Below, piece after piece: positions 36,644 to 45,728 of a stretch of 64,000 bases of DNA. The stretch comes from Blautia coccoides (GTDB lineage: Bacteria > Bacillota > Clostridia > Lachnospirales > Lachnospiraceae). Below the pieces are notes generated by a model. It ran no database searches. It was not told the DNA's origin and saw only the letters and a program-made list of their open reading frames with translations. How positions within the stretch are numbered: the first letter of the stretch is position 1; each line of letters opens with the position of its first letter. The stretch is from positions 2,111,001 through 2,175,000 of the forward strand of contig NZ_CP136422.1 of the NCBI RefSeq assembly GCF_034355335.1, read 5' to 3'. The position numbers and the translations under genes are program-made.

Positions 36644-37867
36644 ATGGTGAATTCAAATAAGAATTATGTGAATACAGAACGTGCACATTATATGTGCCCC
36701 AATATGCACTTTGGGATTTTAGCACAGATAAAAAGCAATTACGATAAAGTGCAGGTGATGCAAAGTGTAAAGGCTCTTCAAAAAGCGCATCCGTTTTTGC
36801 GAAGTCTGATCGCGGAAGAAAAAGATACGAAAAAGCTGTATTATCAATTGCAGGAACACTTAGATATAGCTCTGATGATAGGAACAGATCCGGATTGGTG
36901 GCAGCAGGATTATAACGATATTTCAAGTCACGGCTGGGATGTCAGGAAAGAATGTATGCTGAAGGTATTGGTTTATCCAAATGAGAATGAATTTCAGATA
37001 CTTTTTATCTCTCACCACTTACTATGTGACGGGAGAGGACTTTTACAACTGGTTGTGGAATTCGCACAGCATTATGGAGAAGGGGTAACTCCTTCTTTTG
37101 TGGAAGAACAATTAATTCAATCCATATATGATCTGCCCGCGAATTGTGACCTGCCTTTTATCAGCAAAGTCGTTATAAATGATGCAAACAGAAGATGGAA
37201 AAAGGAACAGCATCAGGTTTTGTACGATACATACTTAAATTTTGAAAAAAGTTATATCCGGACAAACAGCGTCAGGAGAGAAATTCATACAATAGAGGGG
37301 CAGGAGTTTGAGGAGATACAGGCGCTGTGTAAACAACACGGCTTTTCTGTAAATGACTATCTGATCGCTAAGATGATGCGGGAAGATAATGTAAGAAAAG
37401 TGATCATTGCCGCTGATATCCGCCATCAAGCCGGATGCTACAGAGAAAATGCTATGGGGAATTATTCGACTGCTTTTAGTGTTTCCGTGAAGAAGGGGGA
37501 TAAAGATATGATTTCCCTGGCAAAAGAGATAACCTCTATAGTGGAAGATATTGTAAAGCATCCTCAAAAAGAAATGCTTGTACTTGCGTGTTATCTGCAT
37601 ATGCAGCCGGAATTGATCGACGCGGTTGCCATATCAACCCTTGGCGGCTTTGAGAGTAAAGCGGGAGCTTTTGTAGGAAAAAATATGTTTGGATATGGCG
37701 CGCAGAAGGGATACAGCATTACGAATCTTGGAAAGATCCAGAGTGATGTGATCGCAAATGCTGTTTTTATACCTCCTGCTTCACCTGCTAATAAAAAAAC
37801 CTGGGGTGTTTTAACCGTGAATGATTGTATGAAAATATGCTCATCAATTTTATTTACAGAAAGATAG
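36644..37867 (+). CDS. stand-alone HHxxxDG acyltransferase / condensation-like protein
   Basis: 407-residue protein with the condensation/acetyltransferase active-site motif HHLLCDG (His124, His125, Asp129, Gly130), preceded by a chloramphenicol-acetyltransferase-like first half. Such single-domain proteins belong to the superfamily of NRPS condensation domains, PapA acyltransferases and alcohol acetyltransferases. No carrier protein, adenylation or ketosynthase domain is nearby, so a CoA- or free-acceptor acyltransferase is more likely than NRPS work. GGAGG precedes the ATG. Confidence 0.7.
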   Translation: MVNSNKNYVNTERAHYMCPNMHFGILAQIKSNYDKVQVMQSVKALQKAHPFLRSLIAEEKDTKKLYYQLQEHLDIALMIGTDPDWWQQDYNDISSHGWDVRKECMLKVLVYPNENEFQILFISHHLLCDGRGLLQLVVEFAQHYGEGVTPSFVEEQLIQSIYDLPANCDLPFISKVVINDANRRWKKEQHQVLYDTYLNFEKSYIRTNSVRREIHTIEGQEFEEIQALCKQHGFSVNDYLIAKMMREDNVRKVIIAADIRHQAGCYRENAMGNYSTAFSVSVKKGDKDMISLAKEITSIVEDIVKHPQKEMLVLACYLHMQPELIDAVAISTLGGFESKAGAFVGKNMFGYGAQKGYSITNLGKIQSDVIANAVFIPPASPANKKTWGVLTVNDCMKICSSILFTER

Positions 37868-37880
37868 TATTCTAAATATA

Positions 37881-37909
37881 AAGACAGGATGGATACGCTG
37901 TCCTGTCTT
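37881..37909. terminator. bidirectional hairpin
   Basis: AAGACAGGA / TCCTGTCTT, perfect 9 bp, 11-nt loop, between convergent genes. Confidence 0.65.
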
Positions 37910-37914
37910 ACTGT

Positions 37915-38475
37915 TCACAGGCTGCTAACCGAGAAGGTGGGATGTGGTATTAAAACTTTTTCGTAAATTTTAAACCATTTCAGTCCGGTGGTTTCTTCCA
38001 GTCCCAGGTCAGCCAGTCCTATATATTGGAAACCACACTTTTCATATAAGCGGGCAGCGGGAAGATTTTTCTCATAAGTGTCTAAACGGATGGCCCGGAT
38101 TCCCTGCTGCCGCCCAAGAAATTCCGCATGATCCAGCAGCGCTTTCCCCACTCCGCAGCCAAAATATTCAGGGTGGACTGCCAGAATATGAAGGATAATC
38201 ACCGGAGCGTCAGGATCAATCTGCCAGTTGATAGAACGATATACTTCGTCCTGTTCATACAGAAAGATTACGGTACCTGCTATTTTCCCCTGATTTTCCG
38301 CCACATACAGTCCGCCTGACCGGAAACCTTCCTCTGCATCCTCTCTTGTAGGGTATACATCTCTTTTCCAGCCGGGATAGTTTTCATGCGCAGCGAGATA
38401 ATCGTTTAATTCCTGATATAACTGTTCGACTTTGTCTAAATCACTGTATTCTGCTTTTCGCACCCTCACGTTCAT
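37915..38475 (-). CDS. GNAT-family N-acetyltransferase
   Basis: 186 residues from the ATG at 38475 (MNVRVRKAEYSDLDKV); six codons more if the ATG at 38493 is used. Acetyl-CoA motif HILAVHPEYFGCGVGKALLDHAE, then IRLDTYEKNLPAARLYEKCGF. Substrate unknown. Confidence 0.85.
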   Translation of the reverse strand: MNVRVRKAEYSDLDKVEQLYQELNDYLAAHENYPGWKRDVYPTREDAEEGFRSGGLYVAENQGKIAGTVIFLYEQDEVYRSINWQIDPDAPVIILHILAVHPEYFGCGVGKALLDHAEFLGRQQGIRAIRLDTYEKNLPAARLYEKCGFQYIGLADLGLEETTGLKWFKIYEKVLIPHPTFSVSSL

Positions 38476-38499
38476 GATTTTATATCGCTCCAATTTGTT

Positions 38500-38841
38500 T
38501 TAATCATTATCTTTTCGCTTCAAAAACTCAACAAAAGCAAAAATGATGGAAATAACCGTAAGAACAGATACGATCAACTCTGCCATATTATTGGCGTAAT
38601 CGGTCTGGCCTGGGTCGACAGCGCCCAAAATTAAAAAATATACACACCAGATTAGGCCTACAATGAGCAGTAAAAATGTAATATATTTTAAAACAGACGC
38701 CAGTTTTCTTATAAGCTGTTGGGCAGAGGCTTTTTCCTTTTCTGTATATTCTTTTCTAAAAAGCTGTTTTATTCCGGCACACACAAAACCGGCAATGATA
38801 CCGGTTGACATTCCTATACAAATTTGAAAGAAAATATTCAT
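38500..38841 (-). CDS. small membrane protein, unknown
   Basis: 113 residues with three membrane segments (about 5-25, 50-72, 86-105) and a Lys/Glu-rich loop after the first. Not recognised. It lies 24-25 bases upstream of the acetyltransferase on the same strand and may be co-transcribed with it. Confidence 0.55.
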   Translation of the reverse strand: MNIFFQICIGMSTGIIAGFVCAGIKQLFRKEYTEKEKASAQQLIRKLASVLKYITFLLLIVGLIWCVYFLILGAVDPGQTDYANNMAELIVSVLTVISIIFAFVEFLKRKDND

Positions 38842-39259
38842 AACTTATTCGTCTTTCCGGAAAATTAAATCTATTTTCCTTATGCAGCCTTTTGAACTTA
38901 TCTCGGTAGGAATCATACCGGCATAGGTATCCCCCTGCCCGGCGTATCTGCCAATGATTCTCGGTGTTCAGAAACACAAGCAGTAACAGTTCAGTCCGCC
39001 ACTGTCCCGCCAGGTGTTGCCTTGCATTTGCAAGACAATCCCGAGGCAGCCACAAGCATACATATATTAAATCATTATACAGTTTTTTAAACCCGTTGGC
39101 AATATAATACAGGTTTTCCTTGGGAAAAACGTCTCCCGGGGCGGTGGCCGGTGAACAGTAATCGGATTACGGACATCGGGACACAGATTACGGACATTTT
39201 GGCACAGCGTGCATTCCTGCGGTAAGATTGGTTTATCAAGAAAAACGGAGGGATTTATC
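38842..39259. other. noncoding region with 21-bp tandem repeat
   Basis: No convincing gene; a minus-strand frame (38756-39055) overlaps the small membrane gene and has no clear ribosome binding site. At 39166-39207 two 21-bp units starting ATTACGGACAT lie in tandem (17 of 21 positions the same). The rest shows nothing. Confidence 0.4.
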
Positions 39260-40111
39260 ATGATAGAAGCACTACAGGTGAAAGGATTAACGAAAATATT
39301 TCCGGATTTTACTTTAGATAATATCAGCTTTTCAGTTCCGGCAGGATCTATCATGGGACTGATCGGACCCAACGGATCAGGGAAAACGACTACAATCAAG
39401 CTTATACTGAACCTGCTGAAAAAACAGTCCGGTACGATCACGGTATTGGGGTTTGACCATATCAGGGAGGAACAGAAGTTTAAAGAGAGAACAGGGGTAG
39501 TCTTTGACACGCATTTTTTTGTTGACGAGTGGAAGATGGCGGATGTTGAAAAGGCCATGGGGATGTTCTATGAAAACTGGGATACAGAAATTTATTACAA
39601 ATATTTAGAGCAGTTCCAGATAAACAGGAACAAAAGTGTCATGGAACTTTCAAAAGGTATGCAGATGAAGCTGATGCTGGCCTGTTCTTTTTCACATAAA
39701 GCGGAACTGCTGATCCTGGATGAGCCGACCAGCGGACTGGATCCGGTATCCAGAGATGAACTGCTTGATATCCTTTTGGCGTATACGAAAGACAAAAGGC
39801 ATACAGTTCTTTTTTCTACACATATTACACCGGATTTAAATAAGGTCGCTGACAGCATCACGTTTATCAACAGGGGAAAACTGCTTTATTCCGGAGACAA
39901 AGAGGGTCTTACAGACAGATATTTTATTGTTTCGGGAAACAGCAGAGAATTACCGCCGGATATAAAAGATGTTACGCAAAATATTAAAATCTATCCGGAT
40001 TCTTTTGAGGCTTTGGTGAGCAGGGAGAAACTGTCAGACCTTTCGGGTCTGCAGATCAGACATGCGTCTATTGATGATATTATTGTATTTGTAAGTAAAG
40101 GAGAGGTTTGA
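39260..40111 (+). CDS. ABC transporter ATP-binding protein
   Basis: 283-residue ATPase: Walker A GPNGSGKTT, signature LSKGMQMK (degenerate LSGGQ), Walker B LLILDEPTSGLDP, switch FSTHITPDL. CGGAGGG precedes the ATG. It pairs with the permease that starts 2 bases after its stop. The type is that of antimicrobial-peptide or bacteriocin-related ABC-2 exporters of Firmicutes; together with the LytTR/GHKL pair opposite, a peptide-responsive module is plausible. Confidence 0.9.
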   Translation: MIEALQVKGLTKIFPDFTLDNISFSVPAGSIMGLIGPNGSGKTTTIKLILNLLKKQSGTITVLGFDHIREEQKFKERTGVVFDTHFFVDEWKMADVEKAMGMFYENWDTEIYYKYLEQFQINRNKSVMELSKGMQMKLMLACSFSHKAELLILDEPTSGLDPVSRDELLDILLAYTKDKRHTVLFSTHITPDLNKVADSITFINRGKLLYSGDKEGLTDRYFIVSGNSRELPPDIKDVTQNIKIYPDSFEALVSREKLSDLSGLQIRHASIDDIIVFVSKGEV

Positions 40112-40113
40112 TC

Positions 40114-40761
40114 ATGAAAATATGGAAGGCTGCTAAATTAGACTTTAAACTTTTGAAATATTACTATAAATCCATCTGCTTTACACTTCTTATACCGCTG
40201 GCTTTTATTCTGCTCTATCGTACATTGGTTGTGGGCATCTCATTTGCAATGTTTATGATGGCAATGTCATCCATATATACGTTTTCTGTGGCAGATAAAA
40301 ATAATATGCAGAGGCTTTACAGGGTCCTTCCTATATCCGTGGAGGAACTGGTCTGCGGGAAATATCTGCATGTGTTTTTGATGGGGCTTTTAGCTGTGAC
40401 CGTTTCCAGTATTCTGCAGCCGGTGATCCTTGGTCTGTTGGGAATATCTGCAGCTATCCCGGAAATCATCATGGCAGCACTGGCTGGCATGGTGCTTTAT
40501 ATTACATATGTCTGCTTTCAGATTCCCGCATATTATAAATTTGGGCCTATTAAAGGGAGGGTTTTTATGTATGTACCAGTAGCAGGAATCCTTTTGACTA
40601 TGTTTGTGGTGGAAAAGGCAGACATCAACACCAGTCTCCTGTTCAGCCGGATCGCAGAAAATAGGTACCTGGGTTCATGCCTGCTCATTCTTTATCTTGC
40701 AGTTATTGTAGTTATTTCAATTCGGACCTCTGTGCGGATCACAGAGAAGAAAGAGTGGTAG
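40114..40761 (+). CDS. ABC-2 transporter permease
   Basis: 215 residues with six membrane segments, partner of the preceding ATPase; resembles the ABC-2 membrane proteins of the PF13346 type. ATG 40114 follows GGAGAGG. Its last 23 bases overlap the 3' end of the kinase gene on the other strand. Confidence 0.82.
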   Translation: MKIWKAAKLDFKLLKYYYKSICFTLLIPLAFILLYRTLVVGISFAMFMMAMSSIYTFSVADKNNMQRLYRVLPISVEELVCGKYLHVFLMGLLAVTVSSILQPVILGLLGISAAIPEIIMAALAGMVLYITYVCFQIPAYYKFGPIKGRVFMYVPVAGILLTMFVVEKADINTSLLFSRIAENRYLGSCLLILYLAVIVVISIRTSVRITEKKEW

Positions 40762-42049
40762 ACATTTCTACACCTTCAAAGTACATAGTGATGGTAGTAC
40801 GGAATATGTGGTCTTCATAAGCGGTCTGGATAACGCCATCGTATTTTTGAACTGCGGCTTCAATATTTTTCATACCCCAGCCGTGAAGCAGAAGGTCCCC
40901 GTCTTTTTTTGCTGTGGCAAGATTTCCGTCAGTTGTATACTTCGGTTCAGGGCTGCTGTTTTCCAGTTTGATGACCAGAATATTTTGAATACGCCGTATG
41001 GTAAGAATGATTTGGCATGCTTTGGGAGTCGATTCCCTGCTCACAGCCGCGGCAGCCTCCAGTGCATTATCCAGAAGATTTGAAAGGATCGTACACAGAT
41101 CATTTGATTTTATATTGGTGTTATAGGGATATTCTATGTTCAATTCCATAGAAATACCGGCGGCTTTGGCTTTTGCGTGTTTGCTGTTAAGGATATAATC
41201 AACCGTCTGGCTGCCGGTCCATACGATAGAGGATATATTCTGTACAGGACTTATGATGGAATCAATATATTGAGATAGCTCCGGGGCGTTATATTGGCGA
41301 GCCATCTGTCTTATGATCTCTAAATGGCGGTGAAAGTCATGAAACAGTTTGGCATGTTGAGAGTAAGCATTGTTTACTGCAGTATAGTTCTGTTCCAGCA
41401 ATTCCTTTTGCATTTCAATGGTATCCAGCAATTCTTTTTTGCGCCGGTATTTTACATGGCTGTGTGCAAGCGCAATTCGCAGAAAAAGAGCTGTGAGCAC
41501 AATGATACTGATGGTGACCAATGTTTTTATATCCTGACCGGCAAACGTCAGATGCAGTAATATGGTGATTCCGCAAAATGCCGCCACAGAAGTTCCGTAT
41601 ATAGATTTATAATAATCACAGGAATTTCTGATGAATTCCCATAAACGATGTGAGGCAAAAAGGGCCAGATAAAATGGAATCCGGCAGACAACTAAAAATA
41701 CAAGCCCAAAAACAAGAGATTTAGAAAAATATCTGCATAATAGCAGATAAAAAATAAGATCAAGCAAAAAGAGTGCGCTCAGATAGGAACAAGCGGAGTA
41801 CAGTAGCAGTTTCCAGTCTAAGTGATACAAAATTTTTGAAACAACAACAATAGCGGCCAAAAGGATAACGGCAGAGACGGCAGCGTTCTTTGTGCTGCTG
41901 TAAAGACATAGTATTGCCGCGGCTATAGTCGAAATCCCTGCCCATGCCGCGTGTCTCCCATTGTCATCACCGTACAGCTTTCCGATCCAGAGAACACCGC
42001 ACAGTACCGCAGAAAATAAAAGCAGAAATTCAAGGATATCAATCATCAT
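40739..42049 (-). CDS. GHKL-type sensor histidine kinase (AgrC-like)
   Basis: 436-residue kinase with about six membrane segments in the first 200 residues, a linker with the likely phospho-acceptor His in LFHDFHRHLEII, and a GHKL ATPase domain: LCTILSNLLDNALEAA (N-box) and HGWGMKNIEAAV (G-box). The architecture fits AgrC/ComD-like peptide sensors. GGGGG precedes the ATG; it overlaps the regulator gene by 11 bases, so they are coupled. Confidence 0.88.
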   Translation of the reverse strand: MMIDILEFLLLFSAVLCGVLWIGKLYGDDNGRHAAWAGISTIAAAILCLYSSTKNAAVSAVILLAAIVVVSKILYHLDWKLLLYSACSYLSALFLLDLIFYLLLCRYFSKSLVFGLVFLVVCRIPFYLALFASHRLWEFIRNSCDYYKSIYGTSVAAFCGITILLHLTFAGQDIKTLVTISIIVLTALFLRIALAHSHVKYRRKKELLDTIEMQKELLEQNYTAVNNAYSQHAKLFHDFHRHLEIIRQMARQYNAPELSQYIDSIISPVQNISSIVWTGSQTVDYILNSKHAKAKAAGISMELNIEYPYNTNIKSNDLCTILSNLLDNALEAAAAVSRESTPKACQIILTIRRIQNILVIKLENSSPEPKYTTDGNLATAKKDGDLLLHGWGMKNIEAAVQKYDGVIQTAYEDHIFRTTITMYFEGVEMSTTLSSL

Positions 42050-42764
42050 ATGTGTTCCCCCAATAGGAATTGACCGCCATCTTCACATCCTGGAGATGGG
42101 AGCGGCTGATTGGAAGTATGGTACCGTCTCTCAGATAAACACTGCTGTTTTTTATCTGGGTCAGATGTATCAGATTTATGATGCATCCGCGTTCGATAAA
42201 TATAAATTCCTCGCTCTCCAATTCCCCGCATACCGTCAGCAGGCTTTTCCGAACCTTGATGATACCATGACAGGTGTGGAGTGCAGCATTTTTTCCGTCA
42301 CGCAGGATATATAGGATATCGCTATAGCGCACTTTTTCCATCCGGTTTGCAGTCAGCACAGTATAGCTTTTATCATCTTCTAACATGATGAGCTTCAGCG
42401 CATCAGTCACAGCGTAAGTCAGTCTCTTATCCAGGTCATTTTTGGGTACATATCGGAAAATGGACAATTCAAAGCTGTCGATCGCGTATTTTACATGAGA
42501 TGTAATAAAAATGACCTTTACATTGGGAAGCGCAGGTTTTATGGCCTGAACAATTTCCATTCCGCTGATATCGGGCATTTCGATATCCAGCAGGATAAGA
42601 TCATAATAGCTGTTATCTTCTAAAATATCGTTCAGCAGCATTTTTCCGTTATTGTAAGTCTGTATTTCGGCCAAGGCTTTGAGCCGGCTGAGGCAGTTAT
42701 TCAATATGATTTGATTATTTATGATAGAATCTGTGTCATCGTCGCACACAGCAATACGAATCAT
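42039..42764 (-). CDS. LytTR-family response regulator
   Basis: 241 residues: receiver with DDD near residue 8-10, phospho-Asp in LILLDIEMPDISG, Lys in YVPKNDL, and a C-terminal LytTR DNA-binding domain (YSDILYILRDGKNAALHT, FIFIERGCIINLIHLTQIKN, LPISRSH). First gene of the two-component pair; likely regulates a peptide or the nearby ABC exporter. Confidence 0.92.
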   Translation of the reverse strand: MIRIAVCDDDTDSIINNQIILNNCLSRLKALAEIQTYNNGKMLLNDILEDNSYYDLILLDIEMPDISGMEIVQAIKPALPNVKVIFITSHVKYAIDSFELSIFRYVPKNDLDKRLTYAVTDALKLIMLEDDKSYTVLTANRMEKVRYSDILYILRDGKNAALHTCHGIIKVRKSLLTVCGELESEEFIFIERGCIINLIHLTQIKNSSVYLRDGTILPISRSHLQDVKMAVNSYWGNTYDD

Positions 42765-42909
42765 GATTACCTCCCAATTGATTCATCAGTTAAGACAGCG
42801 AGGGCTGCTTAACGGAGCGCAATTCATAGAGTTCCTGTATTGGTTAACTATATCATATTGTGAACTGCAGGTACAACCAGAAAAGTTTAGCAGGAAACAG
42901 AAAAAGGGT

Positions 42910-42938
42910 TTTGACAAAACAAATTCTTTTTGATAAAA
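42910..42938 (+). promoter_or_regulatory. sigma-A promoter for DUF2798 gene
   Basis: TTGACA - 17 bp - TAAAAT, followed by a leader of about 130 bases. Between 42765 and 42909 nothing else stands out. Confidence 0.7.
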
Positions 42939-43072
42939 TGTATTTACGCAAACGACACATGTATTACCTATGGTAAGTAAATCTGATTACGGGACGTAAG
43001 TATCGTATGGATTTAAAAAGGGGATATATGTGTTTTTTTTGCGTTCAAAATTAATTAAGGAGAGTGGTTATT

Positions 43073-43636
43073 ATGCCAAGAAATCAATTTCAAAGAATGG
43101 TTTACGCCTTTCTTACCGTACTGGTTACAGTACATGGGTATGTTTTTTACAGTTTGTATGTTGTGAATGGCGGCACATTGATGTCGCTTACAGGTACAAC
43201 AAATGTCTTAGCTGCCATAAATAAGCAGGGTGGTATTTATATGTTTGGGAGTCATTTTCCGATTTGGGCAGTTATACTTGTCGAGTTCGGTTTTGCTTAC
43301 TTATTGGAAATGTTGCTGGGCAGTCCATATTCTTATAAGTTAGCATCTAAAGTATTTGACCCGTCAAAGACGCACCCTGTTTTATTTGAGACAGCTATTA
43401 TATGCGCTACTGTGGGATTGATGTGTCCTGCAATGAGTTTCATTGCTTCATTGCTGTACTATCCTTATTATTCAGGCTTTAATATTGCAGTGCTGTTTGC
43501 TGAATGGCTTAAACTGATCTGTTTCAATCTGCCTTTTGCCTTTTTTACACAGTTATTTTTTATTCAGCCGCTGATCAGAAGTGTGTTCAAATTTTTGTAT
43601 CGAAAGGATATTCAGGCACAGAACGTACTTAATTAG
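43073..43636 (+). CDS. DUF2798 family membrane protein
   Basis: 187 residues with four membrane segments in two similar halves (FLTVLVTVHGYVFYSLY and WAVILVEFGFAYLLEMLLGSP), as in DUF2798 proteins. ATG 43073 follows AAGGAGAG. Function unknown. Confidence 0.75.
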   Translation: MPRNQFQRMVYAFLTVLVTVHGYVFYSLYVVNGGTLMSLTGTTNVLAAINKQGGIYMFGSHFPIWAVILVEFGFAYLLEMLLGSPYSYKLASKVFDPSKTHPVLFETAIICATVGLMCPAMSFIASLLYYPYYSGFNIAVLFAEWLKLICFNLPFAFFTQLFFIQPLIRSVFKFLYRKDIQAQNVLN

Positions 43637-43761
43637 GGATGCGGTTGCACATCCTCTTCTAAACATAAAATAACATCAAATGGTTCCCGAAAATCAAGCT
43701 TATGAATATTCATAAAGGATTAGAAATATCAGAGTCTAAGAAATATCCTTTTTCAGGAAAG

Positions 43762-44685
43762 TTACCTCTTTGTGAGGTTGGCAGGGGAACTATTGATGTT
43801 ATTAAGCCTGCGCACTTCATTGACAAACCGGTATACATCCTCCGGTGCTTCCAGACTGTACAGCAATCCATAGGGAATGCTGTAATCCCAACTGACAGGA
43901 ACGGATACCAGTCCCGGGTGAACATCCTGCCAGCATTCAATCGTAAGCAGGACGTTCCCGCTCTCTGCACAGCAGTTAAAGACAGACATGTCATAAAACT
44001 GCGGGGTATCCTCTATATGAATTTTGGGGTGATTGATCATGAGGTCGCTGCGCAGGAGATCATTGACCTCGGAATCCCTCTGTTTTACCATCATCAGCGT
44101 TTCCCCATACAAATCTTCAACAGTAATAGATTCTTTACCGGCAAGGCGGTGCTCTCTCGGCACGGCAACCATTTTCCGGTAGCTTCCAAGCGGCAGGAAA
44201 TTGCAGAGGCTGAGCCAGGATTTGGAATCGCATACTCCAATCAGAAAATCAAATTTTTTTCCAAGCTGGCTTATTTCTGCAAGAATACCTTCATGGTTGT
44301 CTTCAAAGGGAACCAGATGAAGTTTATATTCCGGAAAATCTTTGTTCACCCGATACCAGAGATCCATAAAGGGCTTAGCAGGGTTCAGCAATGAGGTGCC
44401 CACGCAAAAGGTAGTGTCAGCCAGATGCATGGCAGCTCTGGCGTCTGCCATTGATTTTTTCGAGTAATCAATTATAAATTTTGCGTCCCGATAAATGACA
44501 GCACCGGCAGCAGTCAGAGAGATCCCGGAGGGGGTACGCTCCATCAGGACCAGATTCAGATCTTTTTCCAATGTATTCATTTGTTTCATAACAGCAGTGG
44601 GAGAGATATACAGGGAGTCCGCGGCTTTTGTAAAGCTCCCGCTGTCAGCCACTGCTATAAAAGTATCGAGTATTCGGTTATACAT
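43762..44685 (-). CDS. LysR-family transcriptional regulator
   Basis: 307 residues: N-terminal winged HTH (FIAVADSGSFTKAADSLYISPTAVMKQMNTLE) shown in short here as FTKAADSLYISPTAV, then the periplasmic-binding-like effector domain. Its divergent neighbours start 560 bases away, so its target is unclear; the redox operon at 46.5 kb is a candidate since LysR or TetR proteins often control such genes. Confidence 0.9.
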   Translation of the reverse strand: MYNRILDTFIAVADSGSFTKAADSLYISPTAVMKQMNTLEKDLNLVLMERTPSGISLTAAGAVIYRDAKFIIDYSKKSMADARAAMHLADTTFCVGTSLLNPAKPFMDLWYRVNKDFPEYKLHLVPFEDNHEGILAEISQLGKKFDFLIGVCDSKSWLSLCNFLPLGSYRKMVAVPREHRLAGKESITVEDLYGETLMMVKQRDSEVNDLLRSDLMINHPKIHIEDTPQFYDMSVFNCCAESGNVLLTIECWQDVHPGLVSVPVSWDYSIPYGLLYSLEAPEDVYRFVNEVRRLNNINSSPANLTKR

Positions 44686-45193
44686 AGGACACCTCTTTTC
44701 TTTGCTTTTGCATAAACTGAATGTTTATACAATGGTAGCATATGGGAGATTTTGGGTCAAGCAAATGTGAAGTATATTGTAACCCTTTGGCAGGTCTGCT
44801 GAAATAGAGGCGAAACAGATAAAATAGATGAGGCAGATAAAACAGATGAGGCAGATAAAACAGCGATAAATTTATTCGGATCAATGGAGAATACACCTTT
44901 ATAGCGCAGTATTGGATATATGTTTATAAATATTCAATACTGTTCTTTCATATTAATTATGATATAATTTATTTGATCAGAAATTGTATAGGGAATAAAT
45001 TATACCGATAAAATTTAACATACAGTCAGATAGAAATGTGCCCGGGAGGAATGACGGGAAAGCAATTTATGATGGTGAAGAAAACTGTTTGCCGCAGGAA
45101 ATTGCTGTACGGCTGTTGTACGGGACATTTTGCGGGATCGGAGCAATAGAAGCTGTGAAATCAACACAAAAGAGGATTCGTGTTGTTCAGATC
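44686..45193. other. noncoding region with 18-bp tandem repeats
   Basis: No gene seen. At 44816-44863 about 2.7 copies of an 18-bp unit (CAGATAAAATAGATGAGG with one C/T change) lie in tandem. An AT-rich stretch around 44930-45000 could hold promoters in either direction. Confidence 0.45.
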
Positions 45194-45232
45194 CTGTTTT
45201 GAATCTCCTATAATGAGTATATCAAAAACAGG
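45194..45232 (+). promoter_or_regulatory. inverted repeat spanning a -10 box and ribosome binding site
   Basis: CCTGTTTTGA (45194-45203) and TCAAAAACAGG (45222-45232) form an inverted repeat with one extra A. TATAAT (45209-45214) lies in the loop and AGGAGG (from 45229) overlaps the right arm. It could be an operator, possibly for the TetR-like gene downstream. Confidence 0.45.
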
Positions 45233-45243
45233 AGGTTCAAGAC

Positions 45244-45648
45244 ATGAACACAGATAAAATATATGCAGAGGCACTTGCAAATGAATATGCGCCCAAAGAT
45301 ACATCAAAGGTAGTCGCGCTGAAGAAACTGGATCAGAGGGTTAAGCTTCCGGCAGAGATTTTAGCTTACACATTAGGAATTGCGGCGGCATTACTTATGG
45401 GAGCAGGTATGTGCATTTCTATGGGAGTGATTGGTGCCGGAACGGCCAGCTCTATGGCGGTGGGCGTTATAATAGGTGTTATAGGTCTTTTTGGAATGGG
45501 CATCAATTATCCTATTTACATAAAAGTGCGTGAAAGCAGAAAACAAAAATATGCATTTGAGATCATGCAGTTGGCTAAGGAGATCAGTGAGAACTTAGGT
45601 GTATCTGAAACTTCATTTTCACAATCTGCACGCCCTACTTTGCGGTAG
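45244..45648 (+). CDS. small membrane protein, conserved in Lachnospiraceae
   Basis: 134 residues: charged N terminus (YAEALANEYAPKDTSKVVALKKLDQRVKLP), two Gly-rich membrane segments (about 42-62 and 68-92), then a short cytoplasmic tail. Proteins of this look are sometimes labelled dihydropteridine reductase without clear support; I see no enzyme motif. Precedes a TetR-like gene by 80 bases. Confidence 0.6.
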   Translation: MNTDKIYAEALANEYAPKDTSKVVALKKLDQRVKLPAEILAYTLGIAAALLMGAGMCISMGVIGAGTASSMAVGVIIGVIGLFGMGINYPIYIKVRESRKQKYAFEIMQLAKEISENLGVSETSFSQSARPTLR

Positions 45649-45728
45649 ATCTTGTGGCGCACAGCCTGACGGAAATAATTTTTAGATACATTCCAAAGAA
45701 GGCAGGGGAATTTGAGGAGGAGAGCGGT

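Noticed and set aside
38756..39055. 99-codon minus-strand frame
   Set aside because: Overlaps the small membrane gene in another frame and lacks a ribosome binding site.
43702..44394. 230-codon plus-strand frame
   Set aside because: Lies entirely antisense to the clear LysR gene and shows no domain; codon shadow.
44816..44863. CRISPR array
   Set aside because: Units are directly adjacent without spacers, under three copies, no cas genes.
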